Assembly: GCF_009828745.1 (NCBI RefSeq)
Contig: NZ_WTSX01000007.1
Span: 1-64,000 of the forward strand
Reading direction: 5' to 3'
From: Erysipelothrix anatis
Lineage (GTDB): Bacteria > Bacillota_I > Bacilli_A > Erysipelotrichales > Erysipelotrichaceae
DNA: 64,000 nucleotides
The translations under genes were made by a program, and so were the position numbers. The notes beneath the pieces were generated by a model. It was not told the DNA's origin and ran no database searches. It saw nothing but the letters and a program-made list of their open reading frames with translations. This document shows, piece by piece, positions 34,519-42,878 of the stretch (positions are counted from its first letter, which is position 1; each line of letters starts with the position of its first letter).

Positions 34519-35367
34519 ATATACAACATCTTGGTATGTTGACGTTTTGGTAAAAATTATACCTGCAATCGCAACAACTACTAACACGCCAATAGTAATC
34601 AAATAAGGGGTGTTAGAAATTACTGATGATGAAACTTGAACTCCTAGTCGGGAAATCATTGATTTTGTGATCATCGTTGCAACAATATACGTTGGATACA
34701 ACAAAATTGCTGATGCGATTGATGCTCCCACGATATATGGAATCCAGAAATAATGACGTTCTAACACAAAGAGTAACACTATTAATGCTATCAGAACACC
34801 GGTAGCAACACCAATGAGAAGTGGACTGTTTGAATTAAACCAGCGGGTTAATTCAAGCACTTGTTGTTGGCGAGGCGTTAGATTTTTGGTTACTTCAGTC
34901 AGAACCGTGTCATAGACCGTTTTCACATCATAACCAACAAGCACTGATTCCATTTCTGTTCGGATCGTTTCAGTCGTAATCGTTTGACCCGTTACTGCTT
35001 CAATTTCTTTCGAATAATTTCCAATGATTGCACTCATATTATCCAGAAGTTCTTTTTCATTAAAAGAAGAGGTTCCATTTAAAATGTCTTGGTACGCGCC
35101 ACCGATTTGTTGGTTAATAGCCGCCTCAATTTCAGGATCTTTGGAAATCTGTTCAACAACCTGTGTGACTGTGTCCCGATATTCAACAGGAACATTTTGA
35201 AAGATTGGTTCGATGAGCTTGGTTGGTTCAAGTTTTTCGACAATTTCAGTTGTTGGAAACATCGTTTCTGGATTCTTAACAAGACTCTGAGCCGCTACAA
35301 GATTAACAAGTGCAACTGTCGTAATGACCATGATCATAACAATAAAAATACTCAATGCTTTTTTCAT
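34510..35367 (-). CDS. hypothetical secreted-domain membrane protein
   Basis: 285 residues. One N-terminal hydrophobic segment (residues 4-27), then about 145 mostly helical extracytoplasmic residues, then three hydrophobic spans near 182-205, 212-235 and 255-275. No recognised family. An AGGAGTATCC site precedes the ATG. It lies 11 bases after the GNAT gene, so the two are probably co-transcribed. Function unknown. Confidence 0.65.
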   Translation of the reverse strand: MKKALSIFIVMIMVITTVALVNLVAAQSLVKNPETMFPTTEIVEKLEPTKLIEPIFQNVPVEYRDTVTQVVEQISKDPEIEAAINQQIGGAYQDILNGTSSFNEKELLDNMSAIIGNYSKEIEAVTGQTITTETIRTEMESVLVGYDVKTVYDTVLTEVTKNLTPRQQQVLELTRWFNSNSPLLIGVATGVLIALIVLLFVLERHYFWIPYIVGASIASAILLYPTYIVATMITKSMISRLGVQVSSSVISNTPYLITIGVLVVVAIAGIIFTKTSTYQDVVYEN

Positions 35368-35378
35368 AGGATACTCCT

Positions 35379-36176
35379 TTAGATTGTCAATTCCATTTGA
35401 TATTGATACGTATATGCATTAAATCCAAATAATTCCAACAACTTAATAACATCTTCGGCATACGTTTCAATATTGTTGATGGTTAGTGTTTCATACATAT
35501 TTGATGCATTAAATAGTAATGCTTGTAATTGGTCAGGATGGGAATATCCAAAATGACGAATGGATCCGTTGTTGAGCATCGCTATAAAAGCAACGATTTC
35601 ACCATTTTCTTGAATCGTGTAAATATTTTGATTTTGCGGTGTTCCAATATAATTAGCAAATGATGGATGATGATTCTCAAGATGACGTAACGACGATACA
35701 TCCGACCCAAAGTCTAAATTCAATTCATACGGAGTCGTAGGTTTTGTCTTTACACTCCCTTTGTAGCAATTGTAAGTCGCTGTGACTTCAAATCCGTTTT
35801 TCTTATATGTTTTAATGGCATTGGTATTATCCTTCAGAACTTCTAACTGATATGTATCAATTCCAAACATATTAAAATAACTCAATGCTGCTTCAAACAT
35901 CATCGTGTACAATCCTTGTTTTCGATAACGAGAAACGATTCCGGTCATCACATTGTAAGCTACTGCACCGTTCAAGGCATGGATTACAAAGCCAACAAGT
36001 TCTTCTTCATCATAGACTCCGAACGAATAATCTAAATTGGTATTCACACCTTCAAGTTTCGTTTTGAGTGTCTCTTGGGTGAATTCCATTGGTACTGGGT
36101 AATCTTGAAACGCTTCATTGATGGTTTTTACAAGTGATTCAAAATTCACATCACTTAACTGTTTTACTGCAATCAT
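35379..36176 (-). CDS. GNAT-family N-acetyltransferase
   Basis: 265 residues. The acetyl-CoA-binding motif A reads VMTGIVSRYRKQGLYTMMFE (about 75-95), followed by LEVLKDNTNAIKTYKKNGFEV. The C-terminal 100 residues form a second, degenerate acetyltransferase-like part (EIVAFIAMLNNGSIRHFGY). Acceptor unknown. A GAGGTAT site precedes the start. Confidence 0.85.
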   Translation of the reverse strand: MIAVKQLSDVNFESLVKTINEAFQDYPVPMEFTQETLKTKLEGVNTNLDYSFGVYDEEELVGFVIHALNGAVAYNVMTGIVSRYRKQGLYTMMFEAALSYFNMFGIDTYQLEVLKDNTNAIKTYKKNGFEVTATYNCYKGSVKTKPTTPYELNLDFGSDVSSLRHLENHHPSFANYIGTPQNQNIYTIQENGEIVAFIAMLNNGSIRHFGYSHPDQLQALLFNASNMYETLTINNIETYAEDVIKLLELFGFNAYTYQYQMELTI

Positions 36177-36247
36177 TCTTATACCTCACATTTAATTTAT
36201 TTTACCATACCGGTCTATTTTTTCATAATTTATAACTCTTTGATACT

Positions 36248-36277
36248 GTAAAAAAAGAATCTCTTACGAGATTCTTT
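36248..36277 (-). terminator. terminator of the LPXTG surface protein gene
   Basis: Stem AAAGAATCTC/GAGATTCTTT with TTAC loop and seven T on the minus strand. Confidence 0.85.
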
Positions 36278-36282
36278 GAACG

Positions 36283-39200
36283 TTATGATTTTCTTCGGCG
36301 TTTTGAAATCATGACGATTCCAATTCCTCCAAGGAGTATGATGCTACCATACATCATAAACGTATTACTAATTCCTGTTTTTGGTAGTTCTGTTCCCTCA
36401 CCTGGGTTCGTAGGTTTAACTGGGGTTACAGGATCCACCGGATCGACTGGGTCAACTGGATCCGTTGGATTAATAACTGTTACAGTGAATTCTTTTGTTG
36501 TCAGCACCTGGATGTCTTGCGAGAGGATAGACGCTGTAACAGCGACATCTCCCGTCACATTATCCAACAACAGGTTTTTGACATCAAGTGTCACAGGCAT
36601 CGTATGAGTACCGGTAACTTCACTTGTTACTACACCTTCAATTGCAAGTGTTGTCGCAAGATATGACTCAAGACTACCGCCCGTAATGAGTTCCTGAAGT
36701 TTCGCTTTTGAAAGTGATATTTTACTATCATTCATTTTAATAGCATATGTGCGTGTGCTGTCATAGAGCGTTACTGGAATTGTCTTAGTTGTATTTGATG
36801 CCCCATATTCAACAGTTGCAACAACTTCAACACTTCCTTCTTGAACAGCATTCTTGACACTATCTAAATTCATAACGACACGTTCTGTAATATCTTCATT
36901 AACTGTGACTGTACCATTTGGTAATGTTTCGCGATATTCAGCCTTCACAAAATCACTTGGAACAACTTGCTCGCGATCTTTCAAGTCAACAGAATGTTTA
37001 AGATCAGTAATGATGATTTCACGAACTGTATTTTCTTGTTCAATATATTTTCGAGATATGTCATTGATACCTGCGCGCATACGTTGAACTTCAGTATCAA
37101 TAAAATCTTTATCAGCTTGACTTGAAGCGACTGCCGCACCATAACCGTTTCCTTTTCCATAACGACGACCAATAGATTGAATTAATGTATCAATTTCTTC
37201 GGACAACGTTGGATCAAGACTCTTTAAGTAACGTGCTTTCGTAACATCACGTGTTCCTTCTTTAAGTTTTTCATAGCGTGGTGTTGTATATGGTACAGTT
37301 AAATCTTGACCTTTTTCTCTTGGATATACAAAGAATGGATCACCACTTTCCCAATACCAATGGCTAATGTCTTCTAATGGATTCGCAACCCATGCATCAA
37401 ATGCCCATCTCATAAATCCATCCACACCATGAGATTCTGCATACCACATTGTCCATGCACTCTCACCAGGATTGCTGAATGCAAAACTACTTGGATAGTC
37501 ACCAACGCATGTATAGATCGTTGTTGTTAGCCCTAAACTACGGCGGTGTTCTGAGAGTTCTCGAAGTTCGTTACTATCGTGATTCGTATGGCCAAGATTA
37601 ATTGAAATATCATCAATCTTATCAAGAATATCTGCTGAGACAGAGTTATAGTTCATCGCTCCATGAATTTTTAGTGTTTTACCATCTTTATTTGGATGAT
37701 TTTGGATAATATCGATGACTGGTTGTATTGTCGACAATGGGCGTTCGTCCATTGCAATATATGTTTTTTCAAACCACCCTTTAGAATCTAAATGTTCGAC
37801 ATAACTGACCAAAAATTCATCCCAAAGCTTATTCCAAAGTTCGGAACCTGGTGCAGGTTTTACTTGAACTTCTTTGCCTTGTGCCTCATCAAAATAGAAT
37901 ATTCTATTTTCCCAAGGAATCATTGAAAAACTCTTAATATGTCTATCGATACCAAGACTCATTGCCAATTCGACATACTTATCGAAGTGCTCATAATCAA
38001 ATGTCATGGTTCCGTCTACAGATTTTGTCCATTTTATCATGGATGGGTATTTATCTGTTGTCTGTTGGTTCCATGGATCCTCAACAATCGTAACAGTGAT
38101 GGTATCGCCACCACTTTCTTTGTATGATTTCAACTGATTGGTGAGTACTTCCATATGATATGGACCAAATAAATCGTCTGCTTCAATACCATAGTATCGT
38201 GCTGATGTATATGGGTATTGCCAGATATCCATTCCAAAATCATACGCTTCAGTGCTATTCAAGTCTGGGACAACTAAATCCAGAACTTCAAATGAATAAG
38301 CTAATTCAATGGTTTCTGTCATTGAATCATCATTTAGTTGAATGGTTCCCGTATAGGTACCTGGTTTTGTGGATTCTGGAATTTCAATTGAAACCCAAAG
38401 CGGTTGAACACGTTCTGCTGCTACATTCATTGGTAATGTTGTATGAATAACATCAGGTACCATTTCTTTTGGTCCTGTTGGTACACTTCCCCAATTAAAA
38501 CCACGTCCAATATATGCATTGGTTTCTTTAAGTCCTTTTATTGAAATATTTTCGTTTGAAAATGTATCTGTTCCATTTGAAAAGTCAGAAACTGTTACAT
38601 CAAGACCTTCAATTGCACTGTTTCGTGTAGTTACAACGATTGATGATGATAGTACATCATTACGCCACGCTGTATCGTGATATGACTTATTCGTTCCATT
38701 TTTTATTGCGTTATAATCACTTTGTAAGTAATGACGGTTACTGTCTCCTACAAAAGCATTGAATGTACGTGTATCATGAATAATTTGGTAGGTAACTGAT
38801 TGGGTCAAGTCTGTGTTAGGAATCGTTGCTGTAATTGTTACTGTTCCCGGTGCGACTCCTGTCACTTTACCTTGTGCATCGACAGTTGCAATTTCAGGAT
38901 TTGAACTTTCCCACTCGATTGTTTTATTAGTAGCATAGAATGGCTTTACGGTAGCATCTACAATCTCAGTTTGACCTTTATCAAGAACTTCGTTGCTTTG
39001 AATTAAATCAAGTGATTCTGGATTGATGGCTTTATGATAAACTCTAAAAAAGTCAATCTCACCACTGTTGGCACTTGCTTGCGGATTTTTATCCCCTGTT
39101 ACTGTAAGTTTTAATGTATGAGGACCTTCATCTAAGTCTTTGATGGTTCCGAGTACTTGTTGGTCCATTTTGGTTGGCGCATAAGCGTCAAAGCGGACAG

Positions 39201-39543
39201 AATCTAGATCATCAACTTGTACTTCATAGATTCCATGATTTGGTGCTTTTGTTGCGACAACATCAATTTTATTCCCAATAAAATTAACTTCTAAATAAGG
39301 TTTATCACCGGGTTTCAGATTAACCCAATGCTCATCACCATTACTAAAGCGGTCAGGGTAACCGGTACTTTGTGACCAGCCTCTTGAATATTTGACTTGG
39401 AATTGTCCCTCACCAACTGATGAGTCTTCTATTTTAGTTTCAAAATCTGTAACGACTTCTGCATGCAGATCATTCGTTACGAACGGAAAAATTGCTAAGC
39501 ATAGTAAAACTACTAAAAACTTTTGAATTCTTTTTTTCAACAT
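36283..39543 (-). CDS. LPXTG-anchored glycosidase-like surface protein (Big_2, DUF4091)
   Basis: 1086 residues. Signal peptide about 1-28 (cleaved after LHA), an N-terminal carbohydrate-binding-like beta domain (about 40-170), a Big_2 domain (KPFYATNKTIEWESSNPEIA to GVAPGTVTITATIP, about 195-255), then a large domain whose C-terminal part (GVDGFMRWAFDAWVANP, YWESGDPFFVYP, PRYEKLKEGTRDVTKARYL) matches DUF4091, the barrel found in GH123-type beta-N-acetylgalactosaminidase relatives. FIVAR-like helices are absent; tail beta domains, a short VDP repeat and LPKTG (1053-1057) with a hydrophobic span and RRRK end follow. Wall-anchored by a sortase not in the window; probably trims host glycans (inference). 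Confidence 0.85.
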   Translation of the reverse strand: MLKKRIQKFLVVLLCLAIFPFVTNDLHAEVVTDFETKIEDSSVGEGQFQVKYSRGWSQSTGYPDRFSNGDEHWVNLKPGDKPYLEVNFIGNKIDVVATKAPNHGIYEVQVDDLDSVRFDAYAPTKMDQQVLGTIKDLDEGPHTLKLTVTGDKNPQASANSGEIDFFRVYHKAINPESLDLIQSNEVLDKGQTEIVDATVKPFYATNKTIEWESSNPEIATVDAQGKVTGVAPGTVTITATIPNTDLTQSVTYQIIHDTRTFNAFVGDSNRHYLQSDYNAIKNGTNKSYHDTAWRNDVLSSSIVVTTRNSAIEGLDVTVSDFSNGTDTFSNENISIKGLKETNAYIGRGFNWGSVPTGPKEMVPDVIHTTLPMNVAAERVQPLWVSIEIPESTKPGTYTGTIQLNDDSMTETIELAYSFEVLDLVVPDLNSTEAYDFGMDIWQYPYTSARYYGIEADDLFGPYHMEVLTNQLKSYKESGGDTITVTIVEDPWNQQTTDKYPSMIKWTKSVDGTMTFDYEHFDKYVELAMSLGIDRHIKSFSMIPWENRIFYFDEAQGKEVQVKPAPGSELWNKLWDEFLVSYVEHLDSKGWFEKTYIAMDERPLSTIQPVIDIIQNHPNKDGKTLKIHGAMNYNSVSADILDKIDDISINLGHTNHDSNELRELSEHRRSLGLTTTIYTCVGDYPSSFAFSNPGESAWTMWYAESHGVDGFMRWAFDAWVANPLEDISHWYWESGDPFFVYPREKGQDLTVPYTTPRYEKLKEGTRDVTKARYLKSLDPTLSEEIDTLIQSIGRRYGKGNGYGAAVASSQADKDFIDTEVQRMRAGINDISRKYIEQENTVREIIITDLKHSVDLKDREQVVPSDFVKAEYRETLPNGTVTVNEDITERVVMNLDSVKNAVQEGSVEVVATVEYGASNTTKTIPVTLYDSTRTYAIKMNDSKISLSKAKLQELITGGSLESYLATTLAIEGVVTSEVTGTHTMPVTLDVKNLLLDNVTGDVAVTASILSQDIQVLTTKEFTVTVINPTDPVDPVDPVDPVTPVKPTNPGEGTELPKTGISNTFMMYGSIILLGGIGIVMISKRRRKS

Positions 39544-39696
39544 ATGTCCTCCCTATTAACACTTTATTGAATAAATAGTAATCAGTTTTTCCTCCTACAG
39601 TTCTTAGTATAGCGAGTCACAAAATTTATGTAAGTGCTTTCTTCGTTTGTGTAAACAAAGTGTTAATTTGTACAACGTTATTTAAATCACAAGAAA

Positions 39697-39715
39697 AAGA
39701 GAGCATGACTCTCTT
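39697..39715 (-). terminator. ABC-F gene terminator
   Basis: Stem AAGAGAG/CTCTCTT with a 5-base loop and five T on the minus strand, directly after the stop at 39716. Confidence 0.8.
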
Positions 39716-41254
39716 CTAAATTTCGATATTTTTGACATTAAGTCGTCGTAAAAAATAACGATCATGACTTACGACAATGAGTGTTCCTTGGTATTGCATG
39801 AGCACATCTTCAAGGATTTCACAGCTTTGAATATCGAGGTGATTAGTCGGCTCATCAAGCACAATCAAGTTATGTTTACGATGCATAATCTCCATCAGTT
39901 TAATACGTACTTTTTCACCACCGCTAAGGTAACGAATTGGTTTATACACGTCACTTTGGTAAAACCCGAATTGCGCAAGCATACGTCGGGCATCAAACTC
40001 GCTCAAGCTTAACGAGCGTTGCGTAAAGCTTAAAATCCTTTCATTATCATCTTCAAAGACATGTTGTTGGGGCAGATAACCAATTGATACACTTTCGCCA
40101 ATTTTCAGGGTTCCGCCCAACGCCGGAATTTCACCCATTATCGTTTTTATAAGTGTGCTCTTTCCAGTACCGTTTGCACCTAGAAGTGCAACTCGCTCTT
40201 GCCAAAGAATCTTGAGATTCTTCGGATTACCCAAAGGCTGTGTATACCCGACCTCAAGTTCTTGAGCAACAAGAACCTGTTTACCACTTCGGTTTTTCAG
40301 ATCAAAACTTAAATTCAATTTTCGTTCAAGTTCTTCTGGCTTTGGTAATTTCTCCATTTTTTCAAGACGTTTTTCAATTGCCTTCGCACGTTTAAAGAAG
40401 TCTTCATTATCACTTTCGTGACCCCATTGGCGATATCGTCGTATCGCTAATTTGAGTTTTTGAATTATTTTTTGCTGGGCCTCATAATCGAGGACGAGAC
40501 GTGCAAAACGCTCCTTCTTTTGAATTTGGAAACTATCATAATTACCTTGGTAGGTCACGATACTCCCATCTTCTATATCATGAATTACAGCAACTACTTG
40601 ATTCAGAAACTCGCGATCATGGGACACAATGATTAATGTTTTACGTAGAGATTTACAATAATTCTCAAGCCATTGGATTCCATCATAATCAAGATGATTC
40701 GTTGGTTCATCCAAACACAGTACATCTACATTTGAGACTAACAATTTGACGAGCTCTATTCTCGTTTTTTGTCCTCCACTAAGCTCATTATAGTCCTGTT
40801 CCAAAACATTACTGATTGCAAGACCTGTAGCGATGCGTTGAATATCATTACCCACTTGATAGCCACCTTGTGCTTCAAATTGATGGGTTACTCTTTCATA
40901 CTTTTCAAGATCCAAATCGAGATCATCACTAGTTGCAAATCCCTGTTCAAGGATTTGCATTCTTCGTTCTAACTCCAGAAGTTCACCAAATTGATCCATA
41001 ACATACGCATGGGCAGTACCTTCAAACCTTGGAAATTGTTGATTCATGTATCCCACTTTGATATCTTTCGGTACGATACGTTGACCTTCTTGATAGTTTT
41101 CAAGACCTGCTATTATTTTGAGGAGTGTAGATTTACCACTTCCATTTTCACCGACAATCGCGATATGATCTCCTAATTTTACTTCGAGGTCACATGCCTC
41201 AAGAATTGCTTCATCAGCATAGATTTTTGTTATATTATTTAAGTTTATTTTCAT
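39716..41254 (-). CDS. ABC-F type ribosomal-protection-like ATPase
   Basis: 512 residues, two ATPase cassettes and no membrane span. Cassette 1: GENGSGKST (about 36-44), LSGGQKTR, LCLDEPTNHLD; cassette 2: GANGTGKST, LSGGEKVR, IVLDEPTNHLD. The linker between them is rich in Lys/Arg and helical (YRQWGHESDNEDFFKRAKAIEKRLEKMEK), as in ABC-F proteins that reach the ribosomal peptidyl-transferase centre. The gene lies behind a leader ORF, a hairpin and a terminator, the arrangement typical of antibiotic-inducible resistance ABC-F genes. Drug class cannot be read from sequence. Confidence 0.88.
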   Translation of the reverse strand: MKINLNNITKIYADEAILEACDLEVKLGDHIAIVGENGSGKSTLLKIIAGLENYQEGQRIVPKDIKVGYMNQQFPRFEGTAHAYVMDQFGELLELERRMQILEQGFATSDDLDLDLEKYERVTHQFEAQGGYQVGNDIQRIATGLAISNVLEQDYNELSGGQKTRIELVKLLVSNVDVLCLDEPTNHLDYDGIQWLENYCKSLRKTLIIVSHDREFLNQVVAVIHDIEDGSIVTYQGNYDSFQIQKKERFARLVLDYEAQQKIIQKLKLAIRRYRQWGHESDNEDFFKRAKAIEKRLEKMEKLPKPEELERKLNLSFDLKNRSGKQVLVAQELEVGYTQPLGNPKNLKILWQERVALLGANGTGKSTLIKTIMGEIPALGGTLKIGESVSIGYLPQQHVFEDDNERILSFTQRSLSLSEFDARRMLAQFGFYQSDVYKPIRYLSGGEKVRIKLMEIMHRKHNLIVLDEPTNHLDIQSCEILEDVLMQYQGTLIVVSHDRYFLRRLNVKNIEI

Positions 41255-41284
41255 ATTTATCCTTCTTTCTTAAAGAAGGGTAAG

Positions 41285-41310
41285 AAAAAAGCCTAGCGTA
41301 AACTAGGCCA
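41285..41310 (-). terminator. attenuator terminator before the ABC-F gene
   Basis: Stem GCCTAG/CTAGGC (41291-41296, 41303-41308) followed on the minus strand by six T, about 30 bases before the ABC-F start codon and after the leader ORF. Confidence 0.75.
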
Positions 41311-41333
41311 TGATAATGACTGTTCTTACACTT

Positions 41334-41376
41334 CTTTCAATTAAATTGGACGCACTCGTCCCTTTGTTATTGAAAG
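41334..41376 (-). promoter_or_regulatory. hairpin over the end of the ABC-F leader ORF
   Basis: Outer arms CTTTCAAT (41334-41341) and ATTGAAAG (41369-41376), inner arms GGACG (41348-41352) and CGTCC (41357-41361). It spans the last codons and stop of the leader ORF, where a drug-stalled ribosome would disrupt it. Confidence 0.6.
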
Positions 41377-41466
41377 AGTTGTAAAAGTAACTGTACGACT
41401 AAAAGCATCAAAGTACTTGATGGTATCATTATTGTTATTAATATTTTTAATCATACAGATGGACAC
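41341..41466 (-). CDS. leader peptide of the ABC-F gene
   Basis: 41 codons from GTG at 41466, eight bases behind a perfect AGGAGG (41475-41480); an ATG at 41472 is in frame but only two bases from that site. The peptide starts MSICMIKNINNNND and ends TTLSITKGRVRPI then TAA. It ends inside the hairpin at 41334-41376 and upstream of the terminator at 41285, as a regulatory leader should. A promoter lies just upstream. Confidence 0.6.
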   Translation of the reverse strand: MSICMIKNINNNNDTIKYFDAFSRTVTFTTLSITKGRVRPI

Positions 41467-41491
41467 AGTCATCACCTCCTTATTTTTTTAT

Positions 41492-41520
41492 AGTTTAGCA
41501 CGAAATCTGTTTAATGTAAA
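41492..41520 (-). promoter_or_regulatory. promoter of the ABC-F leader transcript
   Basis: TTTACA at 41515-41520, 17-base spacer, TAAACT at 41492-41497 on the minus strand. Confidence 0.6.
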
Positions 41521-41522
41521 TA

Positions 41523-41957
41523 TCACTCAAAAACCTCTGCTAGAATATCATCTCGCATCGCATCGGCAACGTGCTCGTGTTGCTCGTGAAGCATCCAAAG
41601 ATACCCAAACGGGTCTTTGAACAACGAATTGCTTACACCATAATCCAACATCGGAGTTACGGCTTGCAATTCCACACACCCATTCCTAAGCGCATTATGA
41701 TGGGTTTGCATGATATTTGGCACTGTTACATTAAACCAAATTGTCGCTTGAATTTCTCCAGATGGTGCTATTAGACCATACTCAGCATTTTCATCAAGCA
41801 TATGAAATTTCATACCATAGATTGTGAAGATTGCTTCATTACTGCCTTGAGGGAAATTAGTTACTTCGAGGATATCCACCTCGAAAATCTTTCGATATGT
41901 TTCCAGTGCGTTCAAGCTATCTGATACAACAAAATTTATTTCGATATCTCGTGTCAT
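41523..41957 (-). CDS. VOC-family (PhnB/glyoxalase-like) protein
   Basis: 144 residues with the 3-demethylubiquinone/PhnB-type pattern: INFVVSDSLNALETYRKIFEV at the start, NEAIFTIYGMKFHMLDE, and LFKDPFGYLWMLHEQHEHV near the C-terminus. The fold binds small molecules or metals; the family covers bleomycin-resistance and epimerase activities. The start has AAAGGAGGC before it. Not clearly linked to the ABC-F or agr genes next to it. Confidence 0.85.
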   Translation of the reverse strand: MTRDIEINFVVSDSLNALETYRKIFEVDILEVTNFPQGSNEAIFTIYGMKFHMLDENAEYGLIAPSGEIQATIWFNVTVPNIMQTHHNALRNGCVELQAVTPMLDYGVSNSLFKDPFGYLWMLHEQHEHVADAMRDDILAEVFE

Positions 41958-42012
41958 TGTTTGCCTCCTTTTACAAAATTATAACATGGTATTTTTTTGT
42001 TTCATCCTTGAA

Positions 42013-42045
42013 AACGCAAAAGGATGGCAATCACACCATCCTTTT
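42013..42045 (-). terminator. terminator of the agr-type operon
   Basis: Perfect 10-bp stem AAAAGGATGG/CCATCCTTTT (42018-42027, 42036-42045) after the agrD stop; T tract interrupted (TTTTGCGTTTTC). Confidence 0.72.
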
Positions 42046-42065
42046 GAATTAATATTATAGAGTTT

Positions 42066-42152
42066 CTACTTTTTTGGTCTGTAGAACGCCCAGATAGAAA
42101 GAGTTGTGGATCGCTCTGCGAGACCCAACAACGCATTAATGAAGAACTTCAT
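42066..42152 (-). CDS. agrD: AgrD-type autoinducing peptide precursor
   Basis: 28 codons read base by base: MKFFINALLGLAERSTTLS then IWAFYRPKK. An excellent AAAGGAGGAG site lies six bases before the ATG. The N-terminal part is an amphipathic helix (MKFFINALLGLAER), the usual membrane leader of AgrD. There is no Cys, so Ser19 is the likely ring nucleophile, giving a five-residue S-I-W-A-F lactone with a short N-terminal tail. The trailing part YRPKK is very short and basic, unlike the acidic tails of staphylococcal AgrD. It directly follows agrB, the processing protease. Exact peptide boundaries are inference. Confidence 0.7.
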   Translation of the reverse strand: MKFFINALLGLAERSTTLSIWAFYRPKK

Positions 42153-42220
42153 TGCTCTCCTCCTTTGGTTTTAAAACAGCGCCAAATGAACGTGATGTTA
42201 ATACCGCGGATAACGAAACA

Positions 42221-42778
42221 TTATGCGTTTTCGTTTATCATTTCAACATTGAAATAGGATGTAGAAGCAATCACTAGGGTAACGACACTCGAGAAAACAG
42301 TTAGTTGAGATGGCGCGAGAATACTAGTTAATAAGAGTACACAGTTTAACACATAGAAGAAATAATCAAATTTATCACTGTGTTTCTCTGGGTCGTCATT
42401 TCCCAATACATTGGTATAGTATACAATTAAACAATTTAAGAGCACCAAATATATTCCCCAATACATTTGGACTTCTGCTGCAATCACATACGATAATACC
42501 AGAGCAAGTAAGTACGTACCGAATGTCATCATGAAGCAGGACATAAATGTTTTTGCATGATAGCGATCACGAAGACTACGTGAAACAATGAATATCGAGA
42601 AGAAAATCATTGTCTCGGTAAATCTATGGATGGCAATCCCAAATACTAAAATTGAGAGAAGTGTAATAGCATTAGAGATTACGACCTCTAATCCATACCG
42701 CAAATCTTCAATTTGACTTGCTTCTATATAGCCTAATTTACAAAACGATTTGCTAATCATTCGTGAAATGTATTCCAT
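42221..42778 (-). CDS. agrB: AgrB-type membrane protease for AgrD processing
   Basis: 185 residues with five to six membrane spans. The catalytic pair of AgrB endopeptidases is visible as RDRYHAKTFMSC, His74 and Cys81. The protein would cleave the C-terminal tail of AgrD and form the ring. It stands 100 bases after the sensor kinase gene and 69 bases before agrD. Gene order here is regulator, kinase, AgrB, AgrD, the reverse of the staphylococcal B-D-C-A order. Confidence 0.85.
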   Translation of the reverse strand: MEYISRMISKSFCKLGYIEASQIEDLRYGLEVVISNAITLLSILVFGIAIHRFTETMIFFSIFIVSRSLRDRYHAKTFMSCFMMTFGTYLLALVLSYVIAAEVQMYWGIYLVLLNCLIVYYTNVLGNDDPEKHSDKFDYFFYVLNCVLLLTSILAPSQLTVFSSVVTLVIASTSYFNVEMINENA

Positions 42779-42878
42779 GGCATACCCCCACCGAATCTAT
42801 AATACGTCCAAACGAACTTTGTTTAAAGATTTTTGGTTTATATCGTCGTTTTCGTTGCTTAAGTTGTCAATTTAGCTA

